Positions 1 to 10,558 of a stretch of 64,000 nt of DNA are shown here, piece by piece. The position numbers were made by a program, and so were the translations under genes. The stretch's first letter is position 1, and each line of letters starts with the position of its first letter. This stretch comes from Pseudomonas alcaligenes (GTDB lineage Bacteria > Pseudomonadota > Gammaproteobacteria > Pseudomonadales > Pseudomonadaceae). The notes under the pieces were generated by a model. That model was not told the origin of the DNA and searched no databases. It was given only the letters and a program-made list of their open reading frames with translations. Where the stretch lies: positions 1,077,501 to 1,141,500 of the forward strand of contig NZ_LZEU01000001.1 of assembly GCF_014490745.1 (NCBI RefSeq). Reading direction: 5' to 3'.

Positions 1-2272
<2,272 letters not shown>

Positions 2273-2404
2273 ATAACACCCAAACAATTTGGCTGTTAGA
2301 CGGTGAAGTCGACAAACAGACCGAAAATTTGCCAGAACACGCAATACCACGACATCACATACCCAATTAGGGGAAGCGACTAAACACCGAGTCCCCAACC
2401 GAAT
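2273..2404 (+). other. 23S-5S internal transcribed spacer
   Basis: About 130 bases separate the 23S 3' end from the 5S gene. No tRNA fold is visible here. It would contain the processing stems of the rRNA precursor; I did not resolve individual RNase sites. Confidence 0.7.
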
Positions 2405-2522
2405 TGCTTGACGACCATAGAGCGTTGGAACCACCTGATCCCATCCCGAACTCAGTAGTGAAACGACGCATCGCCGATGGTAGTGTGGGGCTTCCCCATG
2501 TGAGAGTAGGTCATCGTCAAGC
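2405..2522 (+). rRNA. rrf: 5S ribosomal RNA
   Basis: The 5' strand TGCTTGACGACC pairs with the 3' strand GGTCATCGTCAAGC to close the molecule. The interior has the conserved CCTGATCCCATCCCGAACTC and CGCCGATGGTAGTGTGGGG segments of gamma-proteobacterial 5S rRNA. It lies directly after the 23S gene and just before a strong terminator, as expected for the end of an rrn operon. The ends are good to within two or three bases. Confidence 0.97.
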
Positions 2523-2530
2523 TCCTATCC

Positions 2531-2574
2531 CCAAACCCCCAATCCGAGCAATCGGGTTGGGGGTTTGGCTTTTG
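2531..2574 (+). terminator. rrn operon rho-independent terminator
   Basis: A 17-base-pair stem (2531-2547 with 2552-2568) closes a GCAA tetraloop and is followed by CTTTT. It is one of the most stable hairpins in the window and sits 9 bases after the 5S gene. Confidence 0.93.
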
Positions 2575-2631
2575 CGCAACAGAAAATATTGGCGCTGAGG
2601 TGGCGGCACCTGTCACGCGTTGTTGCTACTG

Positions 2632-2661
2632 TTGCCACTCGGTAAGCTGACGCGTTATAGA
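2632..2661 (+). promoter_or_regulatory. candidate sigma-70 promoter for the MCE gene
   Basis: TTGCCA at 2632-2637 (5 of 6 matches to the -35 consensus) lies 18 bases from TATAGA at 2656-2661 (4 of 6 to the -10). It is placed between the rrn terminator and the MCE-protein start. This is a visual match only. Confidence 0.4.
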
Positions 2662-2737
2662 AAAGCCTGCCTTGATGGGTGTGGGGATCTCAGTCGTCCA
2701 CACTGCCATGTACTTGGAATGGAGTCTGGTCTCGATC

Positions 2738-5041
2738 ATGACCGAGCTGAAATCAGCCAAAACCCGTCGCACTACCAACTGGTCTGCCATCTGGATTCTG
2801 CCGTTGATTGCACTGGTGATCGGTGGCTGGCTCGCCTGGCGTGCCTATGACCAGGCTGGGATCGAGATCCAGGTGTTCTTCCCGAGTGGCGACGGAATCC
2901 AGGTCGGCAAGACCGAAGTGATCTACAAGGGCATGTCGATCGGCAAAGTGGTCAACATGGAGCTGGATGACCAGGGCAAGGAGCGTGGCGTACGCGTTTC
3001 CATCGAAATGGACAAACGGGTCGAGCAGCACCTGCGTAGCAATACCCGGTTCTGGTTGGTCAAGCCTAGCGTCTCTCTAGCCGGGATCACGGGTCTGGAG
3101 ACGCTGGTGTCTGGCAACTACATCACCGCCAGCCCCGGTGATGGCGAGCCGACGCGCAAGTTCGTGGCCCTGACCGAAGCCCCGCCGCTCGCCGACACTA
3201 TCCCCGGCCTGCACCTGACGCTCAAGGCCGATCGCCTGGGCTCGCTGAACCGCGATAGCCCGGTGTTCTACAAGCAGATCCAGGTCGGCCGGGTGAAGAG
3301 TTATGTTCTGGCGGAAGACCAGAGCACAGTGGAGATCAAGGTCTTCATCCAGCCCGAGTTTGCCAGCCTGGTGCGCAAGCACACGCGTTTCTGGAATGCC
3401 AGCGGAGTGTCCATCGACGCCGGTCTGTCGGGGGTGAAAGTCCGTACCGAGTCGTTGTCGAGCATCGTTGCCGGCGGTATTGCCTTCGCCACCCCGGAAA
3501 ATCGCAAAGACAGCCCGCCGACCGATCCGACTTTGCCTTTCCGTTTGTACGAGGACTTCGAGGCGGCCCAGGCTGGTATCAAGGTCACCCTGCAACTGCA
3601 GGACTTCGAGGGCATTGAGGCGGGGCGTACCCCGGTGATGTATAAGGGCATCCAGGTCGGTACCGTGAAGACGATCAAGGTCGGTGAAGACCTGACCTCC
3701 GCCTCGGTTGATCTGATGCTGGATCCCAAGGCCGAGGACTACCTGACCGATGGCGCCGAGTTCTGGATGGTCAAACCATCCATCTCGCTGGCCGGGATTA
3801 CCGGGCTGGAAGCGCTGGTCAAGGGTAACTACATCGCCGTCCAGCCGGGCGAGAAGGGCAGGCCGGCAGTGCGTGACTTTGTGGCCCGGGCCAAGGCTCC
3901 GCCCCTCGATGTGGGAGCGCCTGGTCTGCACCTGGTGTTGTTTGCCGATACGCTCGGCTCGCTGGAGGTCGGCAGCCCGATTCTCTACCGCCAGGTCAAG
4001 GTCGGCACTATCCAGAGTTTCCAGTTCTCTCGTGACCGCAAGCGTGTGGTGCTGGGAGCGCATATCGAACCGATCTACGCCAACCTGGTGAACAGTTCCA
4101 CGCGTTTCTGGAACTCCAGCGGTATCACCCTGAAGGGCGGCATTTCTTCCGGCATCGAGGTCAAGAGTGAGTCGCTGCAGACCTTGCTGGCCGGTGGTGT
4201 GACTTTTGAAACCACGGACATGAAGGCGCCGGTGAGCCACAAGATCCAGCGCTTCACCCTGCATAACGACCGCGACGAGGCCTTGCAGACCGGTGCTGTC
4301 CTGCAGATCAAGGTGGCCTCGGGCGACGGCCTCAATCCCGGTACCCTGATCCGCTACAAGGGGCTGGAGGTGGGCAAGGTTGAGTCGGTGGAGCTGACCG
4401 ACGACCTGCAGGCGGTGCTGCTCAATGCCCGTATCACCAAGGCAGTACAGCGCATTGCCAGCGTCGGCAGCCAGTTCTGGGTGGTCAAGCCGGAGCTGGG
4501 CCTGGTGCGTACGGCCAACCTGGAGACCCTGGTCAGCGGCCAGTACCTGGAGGTGCAGCCGGCTGCCAAGCCCGGAGCGCGCAAGACCTTCTTCGAGGCA
4601 CGGGCGCAGGCGCCGACCGTGGCCGCCCACGCGGATGGCCTGAGTCTGGTGCTGAGTACCGCTCGCCGTGGTTCGATCAAGCCGGGGGTGGTGGTCAGCT
4701 ACCGCGAGGTGCCGGTGGGCAAGGTCACCGATTTCGAGCTGGGGCCGACCTCCGACCGGGTGCTGATCCATGTGCTGATCGAGCCGCGCTACGCCCCTCT
4801 GGTACGCAGCGGCAGCCGCTTCTGGAATGCCAGCGGTATCGGCGTGGATGCCGGCCTGTTCAAGGGTGTGAAGGTACGTACCGAATCGCTGGAGGCCCTG
4901 CTGGAAGGGGGGATCGCCTTTGCCACCCCGGACAACCCGACCATGGGCGGGCCGGCCAAGCCGGGGCAGACCTTCGCGCTCAACGAGGAGGTCAACGAGG
5001 AGTGGTTGAAGTGGGCGCCGAAGATCGTTCTGGATAAGTAA
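2738..5041 (+). CDS. PqiB/LetB-like MCE-domain protein (six MCE domains)
   Basis: This 767-residue protein has one N-terminal membrane anchor (about residues 17-34) and then six tandem MCE domains starting near residues 42, 156, 280, 396, 519 and 634. Each begins with a hydrophobic strand followed by a G-x-x-V/I-x-Y-[KR] turn. MCE proteins of the PqiB/LetB type build periplasm-spanning tubes that carry phospholipids between inner and outer membranes. E. coli PqiB has three domains and LetB seven, so six is nearer LetB. The usual integral-membrane partner (PqiA/LetA) is not adjacent; the upstream neighbour is the rrn operon. The frame is open from 2672, but the ATG at 2738 gives the expected short cytoplasmic N-terminus (MTELKSAKTRR) before the anchor. 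Family assignment is firm; cargo is unknown. Confidence 0.93.
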   Translation: MTELKSAKTRRTTNWSAIWILPLIALVIGGWLAWRAYDQAGIEIQVFFPSGDGIQVGKTEVIYKGMSIGKVVNMELDDQGKERGVRVSIEMDKRVEQHLRSNTRFWLVKPSVSLAGITGLETLVSGNYITASPGDGEPTRKFVALTEAPPLADTIPGLHLTLKADRLGSLNRDSPVFYKQIQVGRVKSYVLAEDQSTVEIKVFIQPEFASLVRKHTRFWNASGVSIDAGLSGVKVRTESLSSIVAGGIAFATPENRKDSPPTDPTLPFRLYEDFEAAQAGIKVTLQLQDFEGIEAGRTPVMYKGIQVGTVKTIKVGEDLTSASVDLMLDPKAEDYLTDGAEFWMVKPSISLAGITGLEALVKGNYIAVQPGEKGRPAVRDFVARAKAPPLDVGAPGLHLVLFADTLGSLEVGSPILYRQVKVGTIQSFQFSRDRKRVVLGAHIEPIYANLVNSSTRFWNSSGITLKGGISSGIEVKSESLQTLLAGGVTFETTDMKAPVSHKIQRFTLHNDRDEALQTGAVLQIKVASGDGLNPGTLIRYKGLEVGKVESVELTDDLQAVLLNARITKAVQRIASVGSQFWVVKPELGLVRTANLETLVSGQYLEVQPAAKPGARKTFFEARAQAPTVAAHADGLSLVLSTARRGSIKPGVVVSYREVPVGKVTDFELGPTSDRVLIHVLIEPRYAPLVRSGSRFWNASGIGVDAGLFKGVKVRTESLEALLEGGIAFATPDNPTMGGPAKPGQTFALNEEVNEEWLKWAPKIVLDK

Positions 5042-5119
5042 GGGCTCATTCAGCTTGAGTTAAGTCGGCTTGGCTATCGTGTTCCCTGTCGAAAGCCAAT
5101 ACCCAAGTGGAGAACACCG

Positions 5120-5428
5120 ATGAACAAGCTGACTGCCCTTTTCGCCATTACCGCTCTGACCGCTACCGCTGGAATCGCCCAGGCCCGCGACCTGGGCCCG
5201 GATGAGGCGCTGAAACTGCGCGACGCCGGTACCATCCAGAGCTTCGAGAAACTCAACGAAGCGGCGCTGGCCAAGCACCCCGGCGGCAAGGTCGAGGAGA
5301 CCGAGCTGGAAGAGGAATACGGCCGCTATGTGTACCAGGTCGAAGTGCGCGATGCCCAGGGCGTGCAGTGGGATGTCGAACTGGATGCCGCCACTGGCCA
5401 GATCCTCAAGGATCACCGCGACGATTGA
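5120..5428 (+). CDS. secreted PepSY domain protein
   Basis: A 102-residue protein with a clear signal peptide (lysine-3, hydrophobic core, cleavage near AQA-RD at about 22) and a single PepSY-like domain. Its end, WDVELDAATGQILKDHRDD, is typical of small periplasmic PepSY proteins found next to two-component systems or as solitary genes. PepSY domains are thought to bind or inhibit proteases, but no partner is evident here. GGAG about 8 bases before the ATG is a good ribosome site. It ends at a terminator shared with mksB. Confidence 0.88.
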   Translation: MNKLTALFAITALTATAGIAQARDLGPDEALKLRDAGTIQSFEKLNEAALAKHPGGKVEETELEEEYGRYVYQVEVRDAQGVQWDVELDAATGQILKDHRDD

Positions 5429-5442
5429 TCCACCCCTCAAGA

Positions 5443-5468
5443 AAAAGGGCCGCATGAGCGGCCCTTTT
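5443..5468. terminator. bidirectional terminator between PepSY gene and mksB
   Basis: A perfect 11-base-pair stem (AAAAGGGCCGC / GCGGCCCTTTT) with an ATGA loop carries A and T runs on both sides. It can therefore stop both the rightward PepSY transcript and the leftward mks transcript. Confidence 0.9.
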
Positions 5469-5484
5469 CATTTGCGCGAAGGAA

Positions 5485-8304
5485 TCAGGCCGGTTCGGCC
5501 TGTTCCTCAGCGACCTTGCTGCTCTCGCGGCGCTTGATGTACTTCCAGTCGGCCTCGTCGATGTAGATGCCGTTGGGGCCGCTGCCGCCTTCCAAGTCGA
5601 TGGCCACGTGGGCCGAGACCTGCGGCTTCACCGACGCCAGGATCGGCACGAAGCCCAGCTGCAGGCTGGTCTCGATCAGCGCCTGCTGGTTGCGCTCGTC
5701 GATGTCCGCCGCCTCGTCGAGGTAGTAGGGCAGGCGTACCTTGCCGGCCTGCTCGCGATCCATCAGGTGCAGCAGCAGGTACATGTTGGTCAGCGCCTTG
5801 ATGGTCATGGTGGTGCCGTTGGACGCTGCGCCATCGATGTCGGTGTGCATCACCGGCTGACCGCCGACCTTGGTGATCTCGAAGGCCAGTTCGAACAGAT
5901 CCTTGAGGCCCAGCTGGTTGCCGTTGGCAGCCACCAGGCGCGACAGGTAGTCCTTGGCCTCCTCGTTCTTCGCGTCCTGTTCGGCGCTCTGGGTAAGGTC
6001 GAACACCGACAGGGTCTCGCCTTCCTCGTACTGGCCGGCGCTGTGGATGATCTGGTCGATGTGCTTGAGCGCGTCGCGGTTGGGCGCCAGGACGATGCGG
6101 AAGCTCTCCAGGTTGGACACCTGGCGCTTGTTGATCTCGCGGTTGAACAGCGCCAGCTGGTGTTCCAGGTTGTCGTAGTCGCTGCGGATATTGCGCAGGG
6201 TACGGGCGATGTCGGTGACCGCCGCGCGGCGCGCCTTGGCCAGGGTCAGTGCTTCGTCCTGGCGGTGCGCATAGGCATTGACCAGCAGATGCAGGCGGCG
6301 CTCCGGGTCATCCTCGCTGTCGAACTTGGCCACGCCCTTGAGGCGTACCTGGGCATACAGCGCCTCGATCTGCCCGTCGATGCGCTGCAGCGCCTGCCAG
6401 CTGTCCTGGTAGTCGCTCAGCAGCGGCAGCAGGTTCTCCAGGCTGTCGTCGACCGGATCCATGAACGGCGTGCCGAACGGCAGGTCGGCCGGCAGCAGCT
6501 GGCGGCGGCGCAGGGCATCCTCGAGGGTGCGCTCCTTGGCTTCCAGGTCGGCCAGTTGGCGGCCGACCAGCTGCAGCTTGGCGGACAGCTGCTGCACCCG
6601 CTCGGCAAAGGCGTCGGCGGCGCGCTTGAGTTCGTCCTGGGCGGCTTCGGCCTCGGCCAGTTGCTCCAGCTTGGCCGGTTCCTCGACGGAGAGGGTCTGG
6701 CTCTTGCGGAAGTCTTCCAGGGCCTTCTGCGCATCCAGCACGGCCTGGTACAACTGCTCGGCCTGGGCCTTGCTCGCCGCACGGTCGTTGGCCACTGCCT
6801 GCTGGGTCTTGAGCTGCTTGAGCTCGCGTTCCAGGCGATCCTTCTGGTCGCGCAGGGCGGCGCGGTCGGCCAGGGCCTGCAGGGCCGGCGGCTCAATATG
6901 CGAGAGATCGATGGACAGGCCGGGCACTTCGAAGTGATCGCCCTTGAAGCGATCCAGCACGCCCTCGACGGCCTTGACCCAGTTGTCGCCCTCGGCCTGG
7001 ATGCCTTTCTCGCCCAGCGGCAGGCTGAACAGCTGGCCGTTGAACAGGCGCATCAGGCGGTCGACGTCGGCCTGGCTGAACTCCTCGCGCAGGCGCGAGT
7101 AGCTGTTGTTGTCGGCGTGGTCGAGCTGCTGCTTGACCGACTTCAGGCGTTTCTCCAGGTCGCGCAGGCGCTCGTCGAGATCCTCGGCGGAGAACTGCCG
7201 CGACTGGGCCAGGGCGCCGGCCAGCTCGTCGTGGGCGTCCTTGGCGGCGAGCAGCTGCTCTTCCAGCACCTTGGCGCTGTCGACCAGGGCGAAGCGGTTC
7301 TTCAGCACGCTCAGTTCGCCCAGCCAGCGCTGGATCTCGCTGATCTCGCGTTCCAGGCGCATCAGCTCGGCGGTGCCGCCGCGCTGTTCGTGCTGCAGCC
7401 CGTCCTGCTCGCGGCGGTAGTGCTCGGCCTGGATCACCAGCTCTTCCTTGCGTGCGCCGGAGTAGTCCTGCCAGGCGCCGAGCAGGTTATCCAGCAGCGG
7501 CGACAGGCGATGCAGCTTGCCGCGCAGCAGTTCGCGCTGGGCCACACCGGAGGACAGTGCCTCGACCAGTGGGCCGGCGGCGACCAGGGCCTGGTAGTCC
7601 TGCTCCATGCGCCGTACGTCGCGGAAGGCCTCTTCGGTGGCGGCGATGTAGTCGACGCTGCCGGAGCGCAGGCTGTGCTCGAAGGCATCGAGGAACAGCT
7701 GCTTGAGCTTGGCTGCGGTGATCTCGCGCATATGCAGCAGGTTGATGAACAGGGCGCGGAAGGTCTTCAGGCTCTGCTCACTGGTGGAGCGCAGCGGGAT
7801 CAGAGTCAGATCCAGCGGAATGCTGGTATGCCCGCCAACCAGCAGGCGGCGCAGCTCCTCGGGCTTCAGTTCGTAGGCAACGATGCCGGCCTGGCCGAGG
7901 TTGTTGAACAGCTCGCGCTGGCGCAGGCAGGTGCCGCCCTGCTGGTAGTGCTGCAGATCCAGTTCGCCCTGATAGGCGAAGAACTGGTGGCCGAAGCCGC
8001 CGCCCGGGCCGCGGCCGGCCACGCCGATCACGTGCGGGCCGTGGGGCAGGGCGACTTCCACCAGGATGTAGCTGGTGTCGGAGGCGAAGTAGAACTTGCG
8101 CGACTGCTCCAGGCTGTACTTGCCGAAGCTCATGTCGGACATGCGCGCGAGGATCGGGAACTGCAGCGCGTTGATCGACGCCGACTTGCCCAGGTTGTTG
8201 GCGCCGTACACCGACAGCGGATTTTCCAGCGGGAAAATACCGAGGCTGTAGCCGGCGGTGTTCAGCAGGGCGAAGCGGCGGATGCCGTAGCGTTCCTGGC
8301 TCAT
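5485..8304 (-). CDS. mksB: MksB, SMC-like ATPase of the MksBEF condensin
   Basis: This 939-residue protein has a short N-terminal head with the variant Walker A GANNLGKS near residue 35. Two long Glu/Gln/Leu/Lys-rich coiled-coil stretches surround a central hinge-like region. The C-terminal head has a Walker B YYLDEAADID and an upstream SNGTT signature-like motif. It is shorter than MukB (about 1480), as expected for MksB. MksB with MksE and the kleisin-like MksF compacts and organises the chromosome. It overlaps the mksE stop by four bases, so it is probably translationally coupled. The C-terminus is charged (EEQAEPA). Confidence 0.93.
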   Translation of the reverse strand: MSQERYGIRRFALLNTAGYSLGIFPLENPLSVYGANNLGKSASINALQFPILARMSDMSFGKYSLEQSRKFYFASDTSYILVEVALPHGPHVIGVAGRGPGGGFGHQFFAYQGELDLQHYQQGGTCLRQRELFNNLGQAGIVAYELKPEELRRLLVGGHTSIPLDLTLIPLRSTSEQSLKTFRALFINLLHMREITAAKLKQLFLDAFEHSLRSGSVDYIAATEEAFRDVRRMEQDYQALVAAGPLVEALSSGVAQRELLRGKLHRLSPLLDNLLGAWQDYSGARKEELVIQAEHYRREQDGLQHEQRGGTAELMRLEREISEIQRWLGELSVLKNRFALVDSAKVLEEQLLAAKDAHDELAGALAQSRQFSAEDLDERLRDLEKRLKSVKQQLDHADNNSYSRLREEFSQADVDRLMRLFNGQLFSLPLGEKGIQAEGDNWVKAVEGVLDRFKGDHFEVPGLSIDLSHIEPPALQALADRAALRDQKDRLERELKQLKTQQAVANDRAASKAQAEQLYQAVLDAQKALEDFRKSQTLSVEEPAKLEQLAEAEAAQDELKRAADAFAERVQQLSAKLQLVGRQLADLEAKERTLEDALRRRQLLPADLPFGTPFMDPVDDSLENLLPLLSDYQDSWQALQRIDGQIEALYAQVRLKGVAKFDSEDDPERRLHLLVNAYAHRQDEALTLAKARRAAVTDIARTLRNIRSDYDNLEHQLALFNREINKRQVSNLESFRIVLAPNRDALKHIDQIIHSAGQYEEGETLSVFDLTQSAEQDAKNEEAKDYLSRLVAANGNQLGLKDLFELAFEITKVGGQPVMHTDIDGAASNGTTMTIKALTNMYLLLHLMDREQAGKVRLPYYLDEAADIDERNQQALIETSLQLGFVPILASVKPQVSAHVAIDLEGGSGPNGIYIDEADWKYIKRRESSKVAEEQAEPA

Positions 8305-9002
8305 GCGTCGATCTCCTGGGCTTCACGTTCTTCGGCCATGGCGCGGGCCAGGGCGTCTTCCTCGGACTCTTCCGCGGTCTCGGTGCGCGGCTCGATGCGT
8401 ACGATCTCGTCCTCGGCTTCATCCACCAGCAGCTCTGGTGTCGGCAGCGGCAGGTTGCTGTGCAGGCTGGCGGCCAGGTCGCGATCCTGCTGCACCGCCA
8501 GGCATACATCGAGGAAGCGGTGCATGGGCGCGAGGAAGCGGTACACGCCGTTTTCCTCGCTGGCGAAGCCGAGCTGGCTCAGGCGGCGCATGACCTTCTC
8601 TTCCAGCTCTTCCTGGCTGATGACCTCGGCCTGGAGGAACAGATCCTTGTACTTGTCCAGCAGCGCCGGCAGTTCGTCGCGCCCCAGGCTGCCGCCGTCG
8701 AGTACGGCCAGCGGGTCGCGGCCCTGGTCGGCGAGGTGCTCGACCAGGATGAAGGTGAACAGCGCCAGGCGCTGGGCAGTCTTGTTGACCTGGGCGCCCA
8801 TCTGCTCCGGCACGAAGTAGTAGAAACCGCGGCTGTCGCACACCAGCTCGTAGCCGAGCGACTTGAACAGCGCGCGGTAGGCGTCCTGCTGGGCAGATAG
8901 CTGGGTGTACAGCTCCGGATGGCTGCGGCTGATGTGGTAGCCCTTGAACAGCTCGCGGAAGATCGGCGCCAGCTGGGTCAGTTCTTTCAGGTCGATATTC
9001 AT
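8301..9002 (-). CDS. mksE: MksE, condensin subunit
   Basis: This 233-residue protein begins MNIDLKELTQLAPIFRELFKGYHISR and matches the MksE/MukE-type winged-helix subunit in size and position between mksF and mksB. The C-terminal 30 residues are strongly acidic. MksE bridges the kleisin to the ATPase heads and DNA. It shares an ATGA overlap with mksB, but a 129-base spacer separates it from mksF. Confidence 0.9.
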   Translation of the reverse strand: MNIDLKELTQLAPIFRELFKGYHISRSHPELYTQLSAQQDAYRALFKSLGYELVCDSRGFYYFVPEQMGAQVNKTAQRLALFTFILVEHLADQGRDPLAVLDGGSLGRDELPALLDKYKDLFLQAEVISQEELEEKVMRRLSQLGFASEENGVYRFLAPMHRFLDVCLAVQQDRDLAASLHSNLPLPTPELLVDEAEDEIVRIEPRTETAEESEEDALARAMAEEREAQEIDA

Positions 9003-9131
9003 GCGGTCACTCGCAGGTGCGACTCCCCTCTCACGGTGGAAGAGGGGCTGGAGGTGAGGGGCTTCGAGGTGGGCGACAGGCCCGCACCCCGGCTCTCTCC
9101 CTGGGGGAGAGGGAGGTAAATGGCGCAGGAC
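9003..9131. repeat. hairpin-rich spacer between mksF and mksE
   Basis: The spacer holds two inverted repeats. CCCCTCT / AGAGGGG is at 9025-9031 and 9041-9047; CTCTCCC / GGGAGAG is at 9095-9101 and 9105-9111. The second resembles a shorter hairpin at 41216-41231, before prmC. Neither has a U-run, so they look like dispersed intergenic repeats or mRNA stability elements rather than terminators. Confidence 0.65.
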
Positions 9132-10373
9132 TCAGGCATTGGGGCGGCCTACCAGCGCATAGGAGCTCAGGCTGACCTGGTGCTCGCGGGTGAGGTAGTC
9201 GCGGCGTTCCAGACGCTCGCGCTGGAAGCGCGCATCGCGCGACAGCCGCGAGAACCAGTAGAGCAGCTCGTCGGTGGCGCCTTCCGGTTCCTGTTCCAGC
9301 AGCCAGACCATCAGATCCGGCAGCGGCAGGGCCTGCTCGCAACGCTCGATCATCTCGCGGGCGGTGCGCGGTGCCCTGGGCGCTGCGCCCTTGCGCGCGC
9401 CACTGGCCCGTGGGAACTGGTTGGGCTTGGGCTGGAAACGGGCCAGGGCGTAGACGTAGCTCTCCACCTGGCTGGCGGTGCCGAGGAAGGTACTCTGCGG
9501 CCGGCTGAACAGCGGCATCGAGGCTTGCGGCAGGGCGTCCAGGCCCTTCTTGCGGATTACCGACAGGGCCAGGGCGGCGCCACGGGTCACGGCGTTGTGC
9601 CGGCGCGCTTCCTCACGCAGTGGCAGCAGCAGCTCGCGGGCCTTGCGCAGAGTCAGCTGGGCGACGGTCTGCATTTCCAGGATGCGTGCGTGGGTGCGCA
9701 GCAGCAGGTCGTCGTCGACCAGTTGGCCGAGGCGCTGCTGTTCGCCGAGCAGGCGCAGCAGCACTTGTTCGACGCGGCGTACGCCCTGCTCGAAAGCGCC
9801 GTCGGCGGAGACCAGCTGGATCATCGGTTCGACGTATTCGTCCCAGGTCGCCAGTACCTCGGCGTAGCGCTGGCGCAGGGGAATCTGCCGATCGCTGGTC
9901 TTGGCCCGTTCGGCCACGCCGACCAGGGCCTGCTCGTCGTTGGCCAGCTTCTTCAGCACATCGCGTACGCGCATATCGAGCAGGCGTAGCTGGCGCGCCA
10001 GGTCGTTGCCGTCACGCACTTCGAAGGCGTCCTGGATATAGCCGGCCAGGCGCTCCAGGTGGCGCAGGTAGGCTTCGATCTCCAGGCACAGACCGAGGCG
10101 GTGCTCACGCCGCAGGTAGGCGAGGAAGTCATGGATCTGCGCGTTCAGCTCGAAGCGGTTGGGGCTCTTGGCCACCGGCACCAGGATGTCCAGGCGGATC
10201 CACTGGTCGAGCAGGGCGGTGATATCGGCGGGGCTGCCGTCGGGCAGCTGGGCGCCGAGCTGATTACGCAGTTCCACCAGGCTCAGGGTGCCGGTATCGA
10301 AGCGCTCGCACAGCGGTTCGAGCAGCGTCCAGTGCTCGGCAAGGGCGCGCAGTACGCGCTTGGGGTCGATCAT
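9132..10373 (-). CDS. mksF: MksF, kleisin-like condensin subunit
   Basis: A 413-residue protein, largely helical and rich in Leu/Arg/Glu, first gene of the leftward mksFEB set. Size and order match the kleisin-like MksF of pseudomonads. The frame is open to 10427, but MIDPKRVLRALAEHW at 10373 gives the conserved-looking N-terminus. The extra upstream residues are low-complexity and lie in the promoter region shared with the divergent holD. No mksG (JetD-like nuclease) gene lies on either side, so this appears to be the nuclease-free condensin form. Confidence 0.9.
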   Translation of the reverse strand: MIDPKRVLRALAEHWTLLEPLCERFDTGTLSLVELRNQLGAQLPDGSPADITALLDQWIRLDILVPVAKSPNRFELNAQIHDFLAYLRREHRLGLCLEIEAYLRHLERLAGYIQDAFEVRDGNDLARQLRLLDMRVRDVLKKLANDEQALVGVAERAKTSDRQIPLRQRYAEVLATWDEYVEPMIQLVSADGAFEQGVRRVEQVLLRLLGEQQRLGQLVDDDLLLRTHARILEMQTVAQLTLRKARELLLPLREEARRHNAVTRGAALALSVIRKKGLDALPQASMPLFSRPQSTFLGTASQVESYVYALARFQPKPNQFPRASGARKGAAPRAPRTAREMIERCEQALPLPDLMVWLLEQEPEGATDELLYWFSRLSRDARFQRERLERRDYLTREHQVSLSSYALVGRPNA

Positions 10374-10558
10374 CGGGGCATCCGTTCTGCTGGCTGCTTT
10401 CTTATAAAGCGCGGAATTGTACTGCAAAGGTGCGAGGCTGGCCGACCGGGTGTCGAAACGCCGGTCGGCCTTTTCCCGCCGGCTGATTCAGGCCACAATT
10501 CCCGACCTGTCATGCGGGCTGGCCAGCCCGTCACCGTCCTTTTCGCGGAACCCCAGCC
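10374..10558. promoter_or_regulatory. divergent mksF/holD intergenic region
   Basis: This 185-base region must contain the promoters for the leftward condensin operon and the rightward holD-rimI pair. On the minus strand AT-rich hexamers TATAAG and TACAAT at about 10400-10425 are possible -10 elements for mksF. A terminator-like hairpin on the plus strand is listed separately. Confidence 0.55.
10440..10474 (+). terminator. terminator-like hairpin in the holD leader
   Basis: A perfect 10-base-pair stem (GGCCGACCGG / CCGGTCGGCC, 10440-10449 and 10461-10470) with an 11-base loop is followed by TTTT. It points rightward, although no rightward gene lies upstream within this intergenic region. It could be an attenuator in the holD leader or stop antisense transcription out of mksF. 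Confidence 0.6.

Noticed and set aside
3077..4771. 564-residue frame on the minus strand of the MCE gene
   Set aside because: Codon-bias shadow (His/Asp/Arg rich); the MCE repeats on the plus strand are unmistakable.
5608..8820. 1070-residue open frame on the plus strand opposite mksB and mksE
   Set aside because: High-GC antisense shadow, rich in Gln/Leu/Ala/Gly runs without domains; the minus-strand condensin genes are clear.
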